A program made the translations under genes and the position numbers. Below the pieces are notes generated by a model, which saw nothing but the letters and a program-made list of their open reading frames with translations, had not been told where the DNA came from and made no database searches. From NCBI RefSeq assembly GCF_017745095.1, contig NZ_JAGHZZ010000004.1, positions 372,001 to 436,000 of the forward strand: DNA of 64,000 bases. Reading direction: 5' to 3'. Positions 1 through 9,264 of the stretch are shown here, piece after piece (position 1 is the first letter of the stretch; every line of letters begins with the position of its first letter). The DNA comes from Sporocytophaga sp. GTDB lineage: Bacteria; Bacteroidota; Bacteroidia; Cytophagales; Cytophagaceae.

Positions 1-1
1 T

Positions 2-1495
2 AATGCTGTCAACCACATGTATGGAATGGGCATCAAAGACGTTGAATTTGTTGTCTGCAATACTGATGTTCAGGCATTAAAGGCGAGCCCTGTACCTACT
101 AAGATTCAGATAGGGGTCAATCTGACAGACGGACTGGGAGCTGGGGCAAATCCAGAGAAAGGTAAGAATGCTGCTATTGAAAGTAAAGAAGAGATCCGTG
201 ACTTTTTAAGCAATAATACAAAAATGCTTTTCATCACTGCCGGAATGGGTGGTGGTACTGGCACAGGAGCAGCTCCTGTTATTGCAAAACTTGCAAAAGA
301 AATGGATATACTAACTGTTGCTATCGTAACTGTTCCATTTTCTTTTGAAGGTAAAAAGAAAAGACTTCAGGCTGATCATGGTATTGCTGAATTAAAGCAG
401 TATTGCGATACAGTACTTATTATTCTTAATGATAAGTTAAGAGAAATATATGGTAACCTGGCAATCAGAGATGCATTTGCACAGGCTGATAATGTCCTTA
501 CCAATGCTGCAAAAAGCATAGCAGAGATCATCACTGTAACCAGTGAAGTGAACGTAGATTTTGAAGACGTTAAAACTGTTATGTCTAATTCTGGCGCTGC
601 AGTAATGGGATCAGCTGTTACAGGTGGTGAAAACAGAGCAAGACGTGCTGCTGAGGAATCATTGTCTTCACCATTGCTTAATAACACAGACATTCACGGT
701 GCTAAAAAGATCCTTCTTTCTATTATGTCCGGTGATCAGGCTCAACTTACCATGGATGAGCTTACTGAAATCACAGACTACATTGAAGAAAGAGCGGGTG
801 ATGATGCTGAAGTTATTTTTGGAGAAGGTATCGATGCAGCTCTTGGAGATCAGATTCGTGTTACTGTTATTGCTACTGGCTTCCAGGAAAAGGAGTTTGT
901 GCCGGTAAAAAAAACAGTTATCGATCTTGAATCAGAGCGTCAGATAAATGTTGCAAAGCGTGAAGTTTTGCCAACGCAGCAGTTTACAACTCCTCCTGTT
1001 AACAGAATGGATCCACAGCCTCCGGCTAATCAAAACAATGGCAGAAGGAATCCAGGAGAAACATTGTCTTTTGAGTTTGATAATCAAAAATCTCAATCTC
1101 CTGAAACTAAAAGTTATGATTTTCAAGATGAAAGAAGAAATGCTGATCCATACTTCGAAGGACCTAAGAAAACAGAAGATGCTCCAAAGTATCATTCATT
1201 TGATATGAAGAAGCCTCAGTCTAATGAGGATTCATTTTATGAGGAAGAGAAAAAGAAGCAATTGATGCAGCAGGCTAATGAGAGAATAAAGAAGTTGAAA
1301 GGGCTTAGCAGCATGAATACATCCATGAACCCTGATGAGTTCAAAGAAAAGCTGGATGTACCTGCTTATATGAGAAAGAATGTAAATCTTCAGGATTATC
1401 CTCATTCTTCTGAAAGAAATATATCAAGGTTCAATTTGAATGATGATAATGAAATTCTAGGAAACAATAAGTTTCTTCATGACAATGTAGATTAA
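2..1495 (+). CDS. ftsZ: Cell division protein FtsZ (5' end outside window)
   Basis: Tubulin-like GTPase that polymerises into the Z ring at midcell. The reading frame is open to the left edge (N-A-V-N-H-M from base 2), so the first residues, including the start of the nucleotide-binding fold, lie upstream. The glycine-rich tubulin signature GGGTGTGAAPV is at about 240-285, followed by the T7-loop region and the C-terminal GTPase subdomain to about base 900. A long, polar, Gln/Asn/Lys-rich linker follows. A conserved-looking peptide (DVPAYMRKNV) sits about 40 residues before the end, the sort of motif that binds FtsA and other partners. ftsA probably lies just upstream, outside the window. An internal ATG at base 17 is not the real start. 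Identification is very secure. Confidence 0.97.
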   Translation, partial: NAVNHMYGMGIKDVEFVVCNTDVQALKASPVPTKIQIGVNLTDGLGAGANPEKGKNAAIESKEEIRDFLSNNTKMLFITAGMGGGTGTGAAPVIAKLAKEMDILTVAIVTVPFSFEGKKKRLQADHGIAELKQYCDTVLIILNDKLREIYGNLAIRDAFAQADNVLTNAAKSIAEIITVTSEVNVDFEDVKTVMSNSGAAVMGSAVTGGENRARRAAEESLSSPLLNNTDIHGAKKILLSIMSGDQAQLTMDELTEITDYIEERAGDDAEVIFGEGIDAALGDQIRVTVIATGFQEKEFVPVKKTVIDLESERQINVAKREVLPTQQFTTPPVNRMDPQPPANQNNGRRNPGETLSFEFDNQKSQSPETKSYDFQDERRNADPYFEGPKKTEDAPKYHSFDMKKPQSNEDSFYEEEKKKQLMQQANERIKKLKGLSSMNTSMNPDEFKEKLDVPAYMRKNVNLQDYPHSSERNISRFNLNDDNEILGNNKFLHDNVD

Positions 1496-1541
1496 TTGTC
1501 AGGACAGGTTTTATTTTTTTGTCAAAAAGTAACCCTAAACC

Positions 1542-1573
1542 AAAAGCTTTGTCGCAAGACAAGGCTTTTTTAT
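1542..1573 (+). terminator. Rho-independent terminator after ftsZ
   Basis: A stem of about 10 bp (AAGCTTTGTC / GACAAGGCTT, one G-T pair) closes a GCAA loop and runs into a T-rich tract. It lies about 45 bases after the ftsZ stop, so ftsZ is probably the last gene of its transcript. Confidence 0.8.
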
Positions 1574-1749
1574 TTAATGACAGATGTATGTCAAGAAGAG
1601 AAAGCCTTTCATAATGGGATAAAGGCATGAGAATATTTTTGAAGAGGAAATTCACCAACGAAGGGAAAAGTATACAATGTAGTTTATTTCTTAGGTGAAT
1701 TAAAATCCTTCTCCTTTAGACATAGCCGTCACCTTAACAGAATCTTTCC

Positions 1750-1880
1750 TTTGTCATTCTGAGCTCTGCGAAGAATCTGGGCTTTCAAAATGAATAAAAT
1801 TAAGCTATCCGGCAGAATAATAGTTAAATAACAAATTTTTTGAGACAAACAGATCCTTCGCAGAGCTCAGGATGACCAAA
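1750..1880. repeat. Imperfect inverted repeat with GTCATTCTGAGC-type arms
   Basis: Two arms of about 28 bases, at 1751-1779 and 1850-1879, face each other across about 70 bases. The left arm reads TGTCATTCTGAGCTCTGCGA and continues AGAATCT; the complement of the right arm reads TGGTCATCCTGAGCTCTGCG and continues AAGGATCTG. They differ at only a few positions. Arms of this kind (GTCATYCTGAGC...GCGAAGRATCT) recur as dispersed palindromic elements in many Bacteroidota genomes. It lies between the converging ends of ftsZ and the SulP-carbonic anhydrase gene. It may be a REP-like element or a decayed MITE. No open frame of note lies inside. The rest of the 1574-1940 stretch shows nothing else I can name. 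Confidence 0.7.
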
Positions 1881-1940
1881 CAGCCTATTGTTAGGTTGAG
1901 GTCTTTATTTGAAATTAATTTAGCACTAGATGTATAGAGG

Positions 1941-4091
1941 TTAAATTTTAAACTTATAGATTTCAGGTATTGATGAGGTTGCTTGAATATTAACATCCAG
2001 ATCTTTTAATGACCCATTGGCAATGTCATAAACCCAGCCATGTATAATCGGGAATTTACCGTTTTTCCATTCCTCCTGAATTACTGACATTTTGGAAAGG
2101 TTATAAACTTGTTCAAGTACAACAAGTTCAACCATCCTATTAAATTTGGCTTTTTCATCTTCTATAGCATCAAGTTCTTCCTGATACTTATCGTAGATAT
2201 CCTTGATATTACTTAACCAGTTATCTATTAATCCTAGCTTTTGATTGCCCATGGCGGCTTTAACTCCACCACATTCATAATGGCCACATACGATAACGTG
2301 TTTTACCTTTAATACGCTTACGGCATATTGCAAAACACTCATCAGATTAAAGTCTGTTTTAATAACAAGGTTTGCAATGTTCCTGTGTACGAATATATCA
2401 CCTGGATCAGTCTGTGTTATTTCGTCTGTAGCAACACGACTGTCAGAACAGCCTATCCAAAGAAACTTAGGTGCTTGACCTTTTGCCATTCGTCTAAAGT
2501 ATTCGGGATCAAGATCGGTTCTTTGTTTAACCCATTCCTTATTTCTATCTAGCAATGCATGAAAAGCATTTTCATCAGAATCAAGTTTGTATTGAGTTTT
2601 GATCAGTTCAGTTTTTCTTTGTAAGTGATCAGAGGCAGTTTTAAAATCTTCAATTACCTCAGCTATATCATTGTCAATGAACGAAGCCTTAGAACCATCA
2701 ATGATTACGTTTTTAGACTTTGGGATATTGTTTAATTTGGTAATCAGCTGTGGCTTATTAAGAAAGGATACATCTTTATTTAACCTGACATATACAGTAT
2801 CTCCCGTACCGTCTCCTTCAACAGAGATAGCAGAATGGAAGTTTGTTCTGACTACTGATATAACTCCTGCAATACTTCCAATCAGAATTCCTATAAGCAG
2901 GTTGGTAGCAAGGGTGGCAATTATTGTTATCGCAAATGGGATAAAAGTAGCCCAACCAAGCGAAAATTCTTCTTTAAAAATCGCTGGTCTTACAAGTTTG
3001 AATCCTACACCTATAAGCACCGCTGCCAGAACACCAAGCGGGACGTGATGCATGAATTGCGGTATTAGAAGAACAGCTAAAATCAGAAAGATACCATGAA
3101 TAATTGCAGATACTTTTGTCTTGGCCCCGGAATCAGCATTTGCTTTACTTCTTACAATTAAAGCAGTTAATGGCAAGCCACCAAGTAATCCTGATACAAT
3201 GTTGCCGGCGCCTTGGGCTAGCAGCTCATGATTTACATGTGGTTGCCTTTTGTGGGGATCAATTTTTTCGATTGCTTCCAGAGTGACAAGGCTTTCAACA
3301 GAAGCAACTAATGCTAGAGTAAAAGCCAGATAGATTATTTTTCCGTTAAATAATAATGAAAAATCAGGCAACTTGAATCCATGAAATAAATTGGTGTCGG
3401 GAATAGAAACAAGTTCGCTTTCGGGTAGCTGTATATTAAAGTATAATTCAAGTATCGCATAGAACAATGTACCTGTAAGCATTGCTACAAGCGCAGATGG
3501 AAACCATGAATACTTTCGTTTAAGTACTATATCCCAAAAGATATATACTCCTAAACTCACAAGGGTTACCAAAAGTACGTGAGGATTAACATGTTCAAGT
3601 GCATTAGTGATCATTGAGAATTTGCCATTATCTCCAGAGTCCATAAACTCATCTACTCCGAATATTTTAGAGTGATATCCCAGTGCATAAGGAATCTGTT
3701 TTATGATAAGAATAAGTCCTATCGCAGCAAGCATTCCTTTTATGACGGAGGATGGAAAGAAGTATGCGATAATTCCTGCTCTTATCACTCCAAAAAGTAT
3801 TTGTAATATACCTGCAAGAATGATAGCCACAGTAAAAGCTTCAAAGCTTCCCAGGTCTTTGACTGCCCCTGCTACGATTATAGCCAGCCCAGCTGCAGGG
3901 CCGCTTACGCTTAATTGTGATTTGCTGATTAATGATACTACGATTCCGCCGACTATCCCAGCTATAATGCCAGAGAATAAAGGAGCATTGGAAGCGAGAC
4001 TAAGCCCCAAGCATAGCGGTAGTGCTATGAAAAAGACAACTAGACCCGATGGCAGATCATGTTTTAGATCTGATAATTTGTAGTTAACCAT
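1941..4091 (-). CDS. SulP anion transporter fused to STAS and beta-carbonic anhydrase
   Basis: A 716-residue inner-membrane protein likely to import bicarbonate or another anion and interconvert it with CO2. Residues 1 to about 415 form the hydrophobic SulP transport domain, starting with the family-typical DLPSGLVVFFIALPLCLGL stretch. Residues about 425-500 resemble a STAS domain. The C-terminal 190 residues are a beta-class carbonic anhydrase with zinc ligands Cys548 (GCSDSR), His604 and Cys607 (GHYECGG), and Asp550 and Arg552 of the catalytic dyad. All key residues are present, so the enzyme should be active. SulP-carbonic anhydrase fusions are known in bacteria; substrate is inferred from the fusion. 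It is transcribed away from the upstream FMN reductase gene and appears monocistronic. Confidence 0.93.
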   Translation of the reverse strand: MVNYKLSDLKHDLPSGLVVFFIALPLCLGLSLASNAPLFSGIIAGIVGGIVVSLISKSQLSVSGPAAGLAIIVAGAVKDLGSFEAFTVAIILAGILQILFGVIRAGIIAYFFPSSVIKGMLAAIGLILIIKQIPYALGYHSKIFGVDEFMDSGDNGKFSMITNALEHVNPHVLLVTLVSLGVYIFWDIVLKRKYSWFPSALVAMLTGTLFYAILELYFNIQLPESELVSIPDTNLFHGFKLPDFSLLFNGKIIYLAFTLALVASVESLVTLEAIEKIDPHKRQPHVNHELLAQGAGNIVSGLLGGLPLTALIVRSKANADSGAKTKVSAIIHGIFLILAVLLIPQFMHHVPLGVLAAVLIGVGFKLVRPAIFKEEFSLGWATFIPFAITIIATLATNLLIGILIGSIAGVISVVRTNFHSAISVEGDGTGDTVYVRLNKDVSFLNKPQLITKLNNIPKSKNVIIDGSKASFIDNDIAEVIEDFKTASDHLQRKTELIKTQYKLDSDENAFHALLDRNKEWVKQRTDLDPEYFRRMAKGQAPKFLWIGCSDSRVATDEITQTDPGDIFVHRNIANLVIKTDFNLMSVLQYAVSVLKVKHVIVCGHYECGGVKAAMGNQKLGLIDNWLSNIKDIYDKYQEELDAIEDEKAKFNRMVELVVLEQVYNLSKMSVIQEEWKNGKFPIIHGWVYDIANGSLKDLDVNIQATSSIPEIYKFKI

Positions 4092-4262
4092 AAAATGTAA
4101 AATCCCTCTGTTGTATGAAAAGTTTAAAAAATAAGGCCTGGCCTGTTATACAAATTTTTCCCTTGAACTTTAGCTATTTCAAGGTCTTTATACTTAAGTT
4201 CAAGATAAGAAAGAGTTTTGTATGGACTCTTAGGCGCATTAATTATGCCAAACAGAGGATAT

Positions 4263-4307
4263 TAGAGAGTTTTAATGGTACTTTAACAGGGTTTTAAGAA
4301 CTCTCTA
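4263..4307 (-). terminator. Hairpin at the 3' end of the FMN reductase gene
   Basis: TAGAGAGTT (4263-4271) pairs with AACTCTCTA (4299-4307), with partial pairing further in. It overlaps the stop codon of the leftward reductase gene. There is no clean T-tract, so termination is only inferred. Confidence 0.4.
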
Positions 4308-4829
4308 AAACTCTATTAATGCGGTGACCTGAGCTTCTATTAATCCTGAGACAAAAGAGTCCAGAATTACCCCTTCTTTGAAGTTGTTTTCTACCCTTGA
4401 TATTCTTGGTTTTATTGCAAGTACATTCATTCCTAAATAATTCAAAATGTCGGTGAGATGGCTCAATGCCAAGGCTCCTCCCATAACTCCTGACGATATT
4501 CCCACAAGTGCCCCTTTCTTATTTTTGAAAGTATTGGGATAACTTAGCCCGTCGATAAATCCTTTTAAAACGCCAGGGAAAGAGTTGTTATATTCCGGAA
4601 CTATAAATACAAATTTATCCGATTCTTTAACATAGTCAGATAGTACATTAAAATCCGGATCCTTTCCAGTATTTTCATATAGCGCCGAGAAAATAAACCT
4701 TTCAGGCAATTTGCTCAGATCAAGGATCTGACTTTCTGCTCCGTGTTTCTTTAAAAGCTTTTGATAATATTCTGCGATTTTAATCGAATTAGATGGAACC
4801 CTATTAGTTCCTGATATTATTGTAATCAT
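4305..4829 (-). CDS. NAD(P)H-dependent FMN reductase family protein
   Basis: A 174-residue flavodoxin-fold oxidoreductase that probably reduces FMN or quinone-like or azo substrates with NAD(P)H in the cytoplasm. The N-terminus carries the phosphate-binding loop SGTNRVPSNS. The family motif PEYNNSFPGVLKGFIDGLS, which contacts the isoalloxazine ring, is at about residues 98-116, followed by the GISSGVMGG loop. Length is normal for the family. It is separated by 213 bases from the SulP gene, with its own upstream gap, so it is likely transcribed alone. The physiological substrate cannot be read from the sequence. Confidence 0.88.
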   Translation of the reverse strand: MITIISGTNRVPSNSIKIAEYYQKLLKKHGAESQILDLSKLPERFIFSALYENTGKDPDFNVLSDYVKESDKFVFIVPEYNNSFPGVLKGFIDGLSYPNTFKNKKGALVGISSGVMGGALALSHLTDILNYLGMNVLAIKPRISRVENNFKEGVILDSFVSGLIEAQVTALIEF

Positions 4830-5743
4830 AAAATTTTATTGACCCGTACTTGCAATTGCCTGATGAATTGGTCTTTTCAGGAAGGCTTTCTTTCTTATTT
4901 TAATATTTAAAGAAAATATAAAATTTTCATAAATATAAATATTTGAAAGAAAAGGTTAAGTTCTAATGATTTGGGTGTATTCCCATATTAAAACTAATCC
5001 CTGAATTTCAATTAAGACTGAAAATCTATTTGTTCTATTTTAATTTATTGGAATAGATGTATTTTCTCATCAACTATCAGGAATAGGGAAAAATAAAGAT
5101 TTGGTAAATCTTATTTGGTCTTTATTTTTCCTTGTCTGAATGTGTTGTAAAGTCTTTTGCAGATTGTTGATTTTGAGTTAGGAAGGCCTTCTGTTTACTC
5201 AGATTTACTTCAGAATCCGACATTAAATTTGATGCGATGCTAACGTAAATTCAAATATGAAAGCAGAAATTTCATCATTGGGACTTCCTCAAGCCGGTTT
5301 TGGGGAGGTCTAATGCAAATCTGGAAATCGGATATGTTGTACGGTTTTCTGGTATTTCTTATACCATGTCTTAGGATAGCTATGGTTATTGCTGGCATTA
5401 TGACAGCCATTGCAAGAAGGATATTAAAGAGCTTTCTTTAATAAAGATCTCCTGAGATGTTTCGAACAAAACACATTTTACAATGTTGAAAGTCTCATAA
5501 ATGAAGTAGTGATTTATAAATCAGAAACTTTACTGTCTGTGTATGAGATACTCAAACTACTTAACTTTTCTAAGACATTCTTAAATAAAGTATCTAAGCA
5601 ACAACTACAGGAATCAAAATAAATTTGTAAGAAACACTAGTGTTCATTAATATTAGGGTTGTCTCATTTTCAAACTAAAATAAATTCAGTTTAGGCCAAT
5701 TAATGAATGAGACCGGCCTTTTTATTTAAATGTTAAATTAGTA
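4830..5743. other. Gene-poor interval with a possible coding relic
   Basis: About 0.9 kb without a convincing gene. On the + strand, 5428-5622 is open for 64 codons and ends in TAA but has no ATG. Its translation (for example NVESLINEVVIYKSETLLSV) faintly recalls the last part of a sigma-54-type activator, and the preceding 42-codon frame (5313 onward) ends in stops. This may be a decayed gene. Near 5664-5720, GTCTCATT and AATGAGAC form an inverted repeat followed by GGCCTTTTTATTT, which could act as a terminator or be an old element end. The assignment of the relic is weak. Confidence 0.4.
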
Positions 5744-7138
5744 ATGAAAAAAAAAGCATCCCTTACTATTCTTGTGTTTTTGGTTTCCCTTTATATGTTT
5801 GCGCAAACAGATAGTCTGAAATCTCCAGCAAGTGTTGTTCATGTTGAAGATAAACCTTTAAAGTTTTCTCTGAACAAAGATGGGTCAAGATATTTTCAGA
5901 TTACTTTCTTGAATCAGACCTGGGTTAGGTTTAATGAAAGTAACCCTGGAACTACTGTATTTGGAGATCTTCAGGAAAATACCTTTGATATAGGATTGAG
6001 ACGTACACGAATGCAAATGTACGGGCAGGTTACGGAAAGGGCGTTTGTTTATTTTCAGTTTGGTTTGAATAACTTCAATCGTACCTACCAGATGGATAAC
6101 AACAGAAAAATTCAGTCGTTCTTTCATGACGCAGTAGGCGAATATCGTATTACCAAAGGCAATGAGCTTAAACTTGGAGGAGGCCTTACAATAGCCAACG
6201 GTCTTTCAAGATTTTCAAATCCGAGCGTAGGAACTATCATGACGCTCGATCTGCCCGTATTTGCTCAGGCAACAGTGGATCAGACAGATCTTTTTTCCAG
6301 GAAATTAAGTGTATATGCACGTGGTCAGTTAGGTAAGCTGGATTATAGAGTAGTATTGAGCGATCCGTTTTCGGTAAATTCAGCCGGAACTTCTGTTGTT
6401 ACCAATGCAGCCGGAAATATTCAGGCTATAACTAAAAAAGCTCCTGACTCTAAAGATGCTACATTTGCAAATATTGGCCATACATATCAATACCAAGGTT
6501 ATTTTTCCTATAACTTTTGGGAAATGGAATCAAACCTGACTCCATATATGACCGGTACTTATCTTGGGAAAAAGAAAGTGCTGAATCTTGCAGCAGGTGC
6601 AATCTATCAGTCGAAGGCAATGTGGAGACTTAGCCAGGACTCTGCTACAACTTATGATGATATGTTTTTGTGGTGTGTGGAGGGTTATCTTGATAGCTAT
6701 ATTAACAAGGATAAAAATGATGCTATTTCAGTTTACATTGGTTATTTCAAATATAATTTCGGTAAAAACTATTTAAGGTATAATGGCATAATGAATCCTG
6801 CAAATGGTCTGGTAAATGCAGCGAACGCCCCTTCGGGTTCTTTTGGGAATGCAGTTCCTATGATGGGCACGGGACAAATTGTTTATGCTCAACTAGGATA
6901 TTTATTTCCACATGAATCTAGTAAACCTGGGATTATGCCTTTTGTAAGTTATACTCGTTCTGATTTTGATAAACTTAAAGAACCAGCGAATCTTTATGAT
7001 GTTGGAGTAAATCTCTTGATGAATGGACATAAATCAAAATTGTCATTTGATTATCAGAACAGACCTGCATTCAATGCAGATTACAAAGTAAGTCAAAGAA
7101 GGAGTTGCTTTATATTGCAATATCAGATTTTCATATAG
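5744..7138 (+). CDS. Outer-membrane porin, phosphate-selective porin O/P-like
   Basis: A 464-residue secreted beta-barrel protein. Residues 1-20 are a signal peptide ending in MFAQ. The mature part consists of alternating amphipathic strands, with an early RRTRMQMYGQVTERAFVYFQ segment typical of the OprO/OprP-like porin family of Bacteroidota, and the chain ends in an aromatic/hydrophobic YQIFI strand as expected for a BAM substrate. It would form an anion- or solute-selective pore. A strong terminator follows, then a two-component system on the same strand, so that system may regulate it; this link is inferred from position. Substrate is unknown. Confidence 0.8.
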   Translation: MKKKASLTILVFLVSLYMFAQTDSLKSPASVVHVEDKPLKFSLNKDGSRYFQITFLNQTWVRFNESNPGTTVFGDLQENTFDIGLRRTRMQMYGQVTERAFVYFQFGLNNFNRTYQMDNNRKIQSFFHDAVGEYRITKGNELKLGGGLTIANGLSRFSNPSVGTIMTLDLPVFAQATVDQTDLFSRKLSVYARGQLGKLDYRVVLSDPFSVNSAGTSVVTNAAGNIQAITKKAPDSKDATFANIGHTYQYQGYFSYNFWEMESNLTPYMTGTYLGKKKVLNLAAGAIYQSKAMWRLSQDSATTYDDMFLWCVEGYLDSYINKDKNDAISVYIGYFKYNFGKNYLRYNGIMNPANGLVNAANAPSGSFGNAVPMMGTGQIVYAQLGYLFPHESSKPGIMPFVSYTRSDFDKLKEPANLYDVGVNLLMNGHKSKLSFDYQNRPAFNADYKVSQRRSCFILQYQIFI

Positions 7139-7180
7139 TATTAGTAAAGTAAGTTTGTTTAGTTTGTTTATTTATTTGTT

Positions 7181-7216
7181 GGGGAAGAAGGCGTAATAGT
7201 CTTCTTTCCCTTTTGT
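7181..7216 (+). terminator. Rho-independent terminator after the porin gene
   Basis: GGGGAAGAAG pairs with CTTCTTTCCC (one G-T pair) around a 10-base loop and is followed by TTTTG. It separates the porin transcript from the response regulator gene. Confidence 0.7.
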
Positions 7217-7241
7217 AAAAAGGGACTAATAGTTTATTGAT

Positions 7242-7919
7242 ATGAAAGTTTTAATAATTGAAGACGAAAAGGAGCTTAGATATGATATGGTGAGCTATCT
7301 TTCGCAGGAAGGCTTTCTCTGTGAATCTGCCAAAAACTATAGCGAGGCAATTGATAAGATTGGCGTTTATGAATACGACTGCTATGTGGTGGATATCATG
7401 TTGCCAGGAGGCACAGGGCTAGATCTTGTTAAGGCTATAAAGTCCCAAAAGCATCAGGGTGGTATTATTATAGTTTCAGCAAAAAACTCAATAGAGGATA
7501 AAATCGTGGGGCTTGAAATAGGTTCTGATGATTATCTTACAAAACCGTTCCATTTGTCTGAACTCAATGCCAGAATAAAATCAATTATCAGACGAAGAAG
7601 TTTTAATGGTAATAATGAAATTCAATTCAACGAAATCAGAATACTGCCGGATTCTAGACAAGTCTATATTAATGGGAAAGAAATTGCACTCACTGCAAAG
7701 GAATATGATCTATTACTGTTTTTTATTGCCAACAAGGGAAGAGTAATTCCGAAGGATTCTATAGCAGAACACTTATGGGGTGATTATATGGATCAGGCAG
7801 ATTCCTTCGACTTTATTTATACTCACATAAAGAATTTAAGAAGAAAACTAGTACAACAAGGAGCGAAAGATTATCTTAACACTGTTTACGGTATAGGATA
7901 TAAGTTTCAATCTGAATGA
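7242..7919 (+). CDS. OmpR/PhoB-family response regulator
   Basis: A 225-residue DNA-binding response regulator. The receiver domain (residues 1 to about 115) has the acidic pair Glu7/Asp8, the phospho-acceptor Asp51 (VVDIMLPGG) and the conserved Lys in LTKPFH. The C-terminal winged helix (about 130-225) shows the ALTAKEYDLLLFF start and the VYGIGYKF end typical of OmpR-type regulators. Its last codons overlap the start of the kinase gene (ATGA), so the two are translationally coupled. Targets are unknown; the porin upstream and the PepSY-like gene downstream are plausible ones. Confidence 0.93.
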   Translation: MKVLIIEDEKELRYDMVSYLSQEGFLCESAKNYSEAIDKIGVYEYDCYVVDIMLPGGTGLDLVKAIKSQKHQGGIIIVSAKNSIEDKIVGLEIGSDDYLTKPFHLSELNARIKSIIRRRSFNGNNEIQFNEIRILPDSRQVYINGKEIALTAKEYDLLLFFIANKGRVIPKDSIAEHLWGDYMDQADSFDFIYTHIKNLRRKLVQQGAKDYLNTVYGIGYKFQSE

Positions 7920-9169
7920 AGTTACTACAACGAACTACTTTATATTACCTTTTATATTCACTTTTTATATTTGGAATAGGAACCATACTATTCTATATTT
8001 TTATTAAAGTCATTCTATTAGATGGAATTGATGAGGCTATTCACCAAGAGAAAGTTCAGCTTGTTGCTAATCTTAATTATGAAAAAATAGGTGAGGGGCT
8101 TCAACCGAGTAAAGATGTGTTGATTATGCCGGCTCGGGAAGCGGAGGTTGAAAAGGATAAGTATAAAACAATACCTATTTACGATTCACTCTCTAAAGAA
8201 TATGTCGACTATAGGCAGTTGACATCCTATCATAAAAATGAAGCAAATTGGTATAAGGTAACAATAAGACAGCCGCTGGCAGAAGCAGAATCATTGCTTA
8301 ACAGTATTCTACCTGTAGAAATAGGTCTTTTCTTGATTCTGTTAGGTGGAGTATTGCTCATGAATAGGTTTATACTTGCTAAAATTTGGCAACCCTTTTA
8401 TGTGCTTCTGGATAAATTAAAAAAGTATAATCTTGAGACGACGAAGATTATTCCTTATGAATCCACTGATATTATTGAATTTCGGGATCTGAATATCAAT
8501 GTCGAAAAAATGACAGAGCGTATATATAAAGATTTTCTTACTCAGAAGGAATTTAATGAGAACTCTTCACATGAAATGCAGACTCCGTTGGCCATTATTA
8601 AAAACAAGTTGGAGCTGATCATTCAGTCAAAAAACCTGACGGAACAAGAGATGATTCATATTCAGTCTATATTCAGTGCAGTAAAAAGACTGACATTATT
8701 AAACAAAGGATTATTACTTCTAAGTAAGATTGAGAATAGACAATTTACTCAGAAAGAAAATGTAAATCTGGGAGAATTGCTCCAGTCTATCTTTAATCTT
8801 CTGGAAGAACAAATCAATGATAAAAATATAAGCACTGAAATAGAAATTAAAAGTAAGGACAAGCTTCTGACAAACCGGGTACTTATAGAAGGATTGTTCA
8901 ATAATCTTGTCTCCAATTCTATTAAGCATAATGTCCAAAATGGTAAAATCATGGCAGAGCTTACAGACAAACATTTTATTATCACGAATACAGGCACCCA
9001 GCTCAACTTTCCTGCTGACGAGATGTTTGAACGTTTTCGAAAGGATTCTGCTGTTGAAAACTCAGTCGGACTGGGTTTGTCAATTGTGAAAAAAATATGC
9101 GATTTCCTGGATTATAAAATTATTTATATACATCAGGATGGTTTACATACATTGGTGGTAAATTTCTAA
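7916..9169 (+). CDS. Membrane sensor histidine kinase
   Basis: A 417-residue partner of the preceding response regulator. One transmembrane helix lies near residues 10-35 and a second at about 135-155, enclosing a periplasmic sensing segment of about 100 residues. The H box SSHEMQTPLA contains the phospho-acceptor His219. The N box (NNLVSNSIKHN) and the G box (GLGLSIVKK) of the HATPase domain follow. It senses an unknown periplasmic signal and phosphorylates Asp51 of the regulator. The start ATG overlaps the regulator stop by 4 bases. Confidence 0.93.
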   Translation: MKLLQRTTLYYLLYSLFIFGIGTILFYIFIKVILLDGIDEAIHQEKVQLVANLNYEKIGEGLQPSKDVLIMPAREAEVEKDKYKTIPIYDSLSKEYVDYRQLTSYHKNEANWYKVTIRQPLAEAESLLNSILPVEIGLFLILLGGVLLMNRFILAKIWQPFYVLLDKLKKYNLETTKIIPYESTDIIEFRDLNINVEKMTERIYKDFLTQKEFNENSSHEMQTPLAIIKNKLELIIQSKNLTEQEMIHIQSIFSAVKRLTLLNKGLLLLSKIENRQFTQKENVNLGELLQSIFNLLEEQINDKNISTEIEIKSKDKLLTNRVLIEGLFNNLVSNSIKHNVQNGKIMAELTDKHFIITNTGTQLNFPADEMFERFRKDSAVENSVGLGLSIVKKICDFLDYKIIYIHQDGLHTLVVNF

Positions 9170-9264
9170 CATCGTATAGATCGTTAAGTGTTTTCACTTA
9201 GATATCAGCTTCAAAATGTTTTCAGAATTCCAAATTACCTTTGTAACCATAAATATTAAAGGTG

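Noticed and set aside
3703-4083. 126-codon + strand frame opposite the SulP gene
   Set aside because: It lies fully inside the transporter gene on the other strand, with no recognisable domain.
5664-5720. GTCTCATT...AATGAGAC inverted repeat as an insertion sequence end
   Set aside because: No transposase, no partner repeat and no target duplication are visible; a terminator-like hairpin is equally likely.
8720-9006. Two - strand frames of about 85 codons opposite the sensor kinase
   Set aside because: They fall inside the conserved HATPase region of the kinase and have no homology that I recognise.
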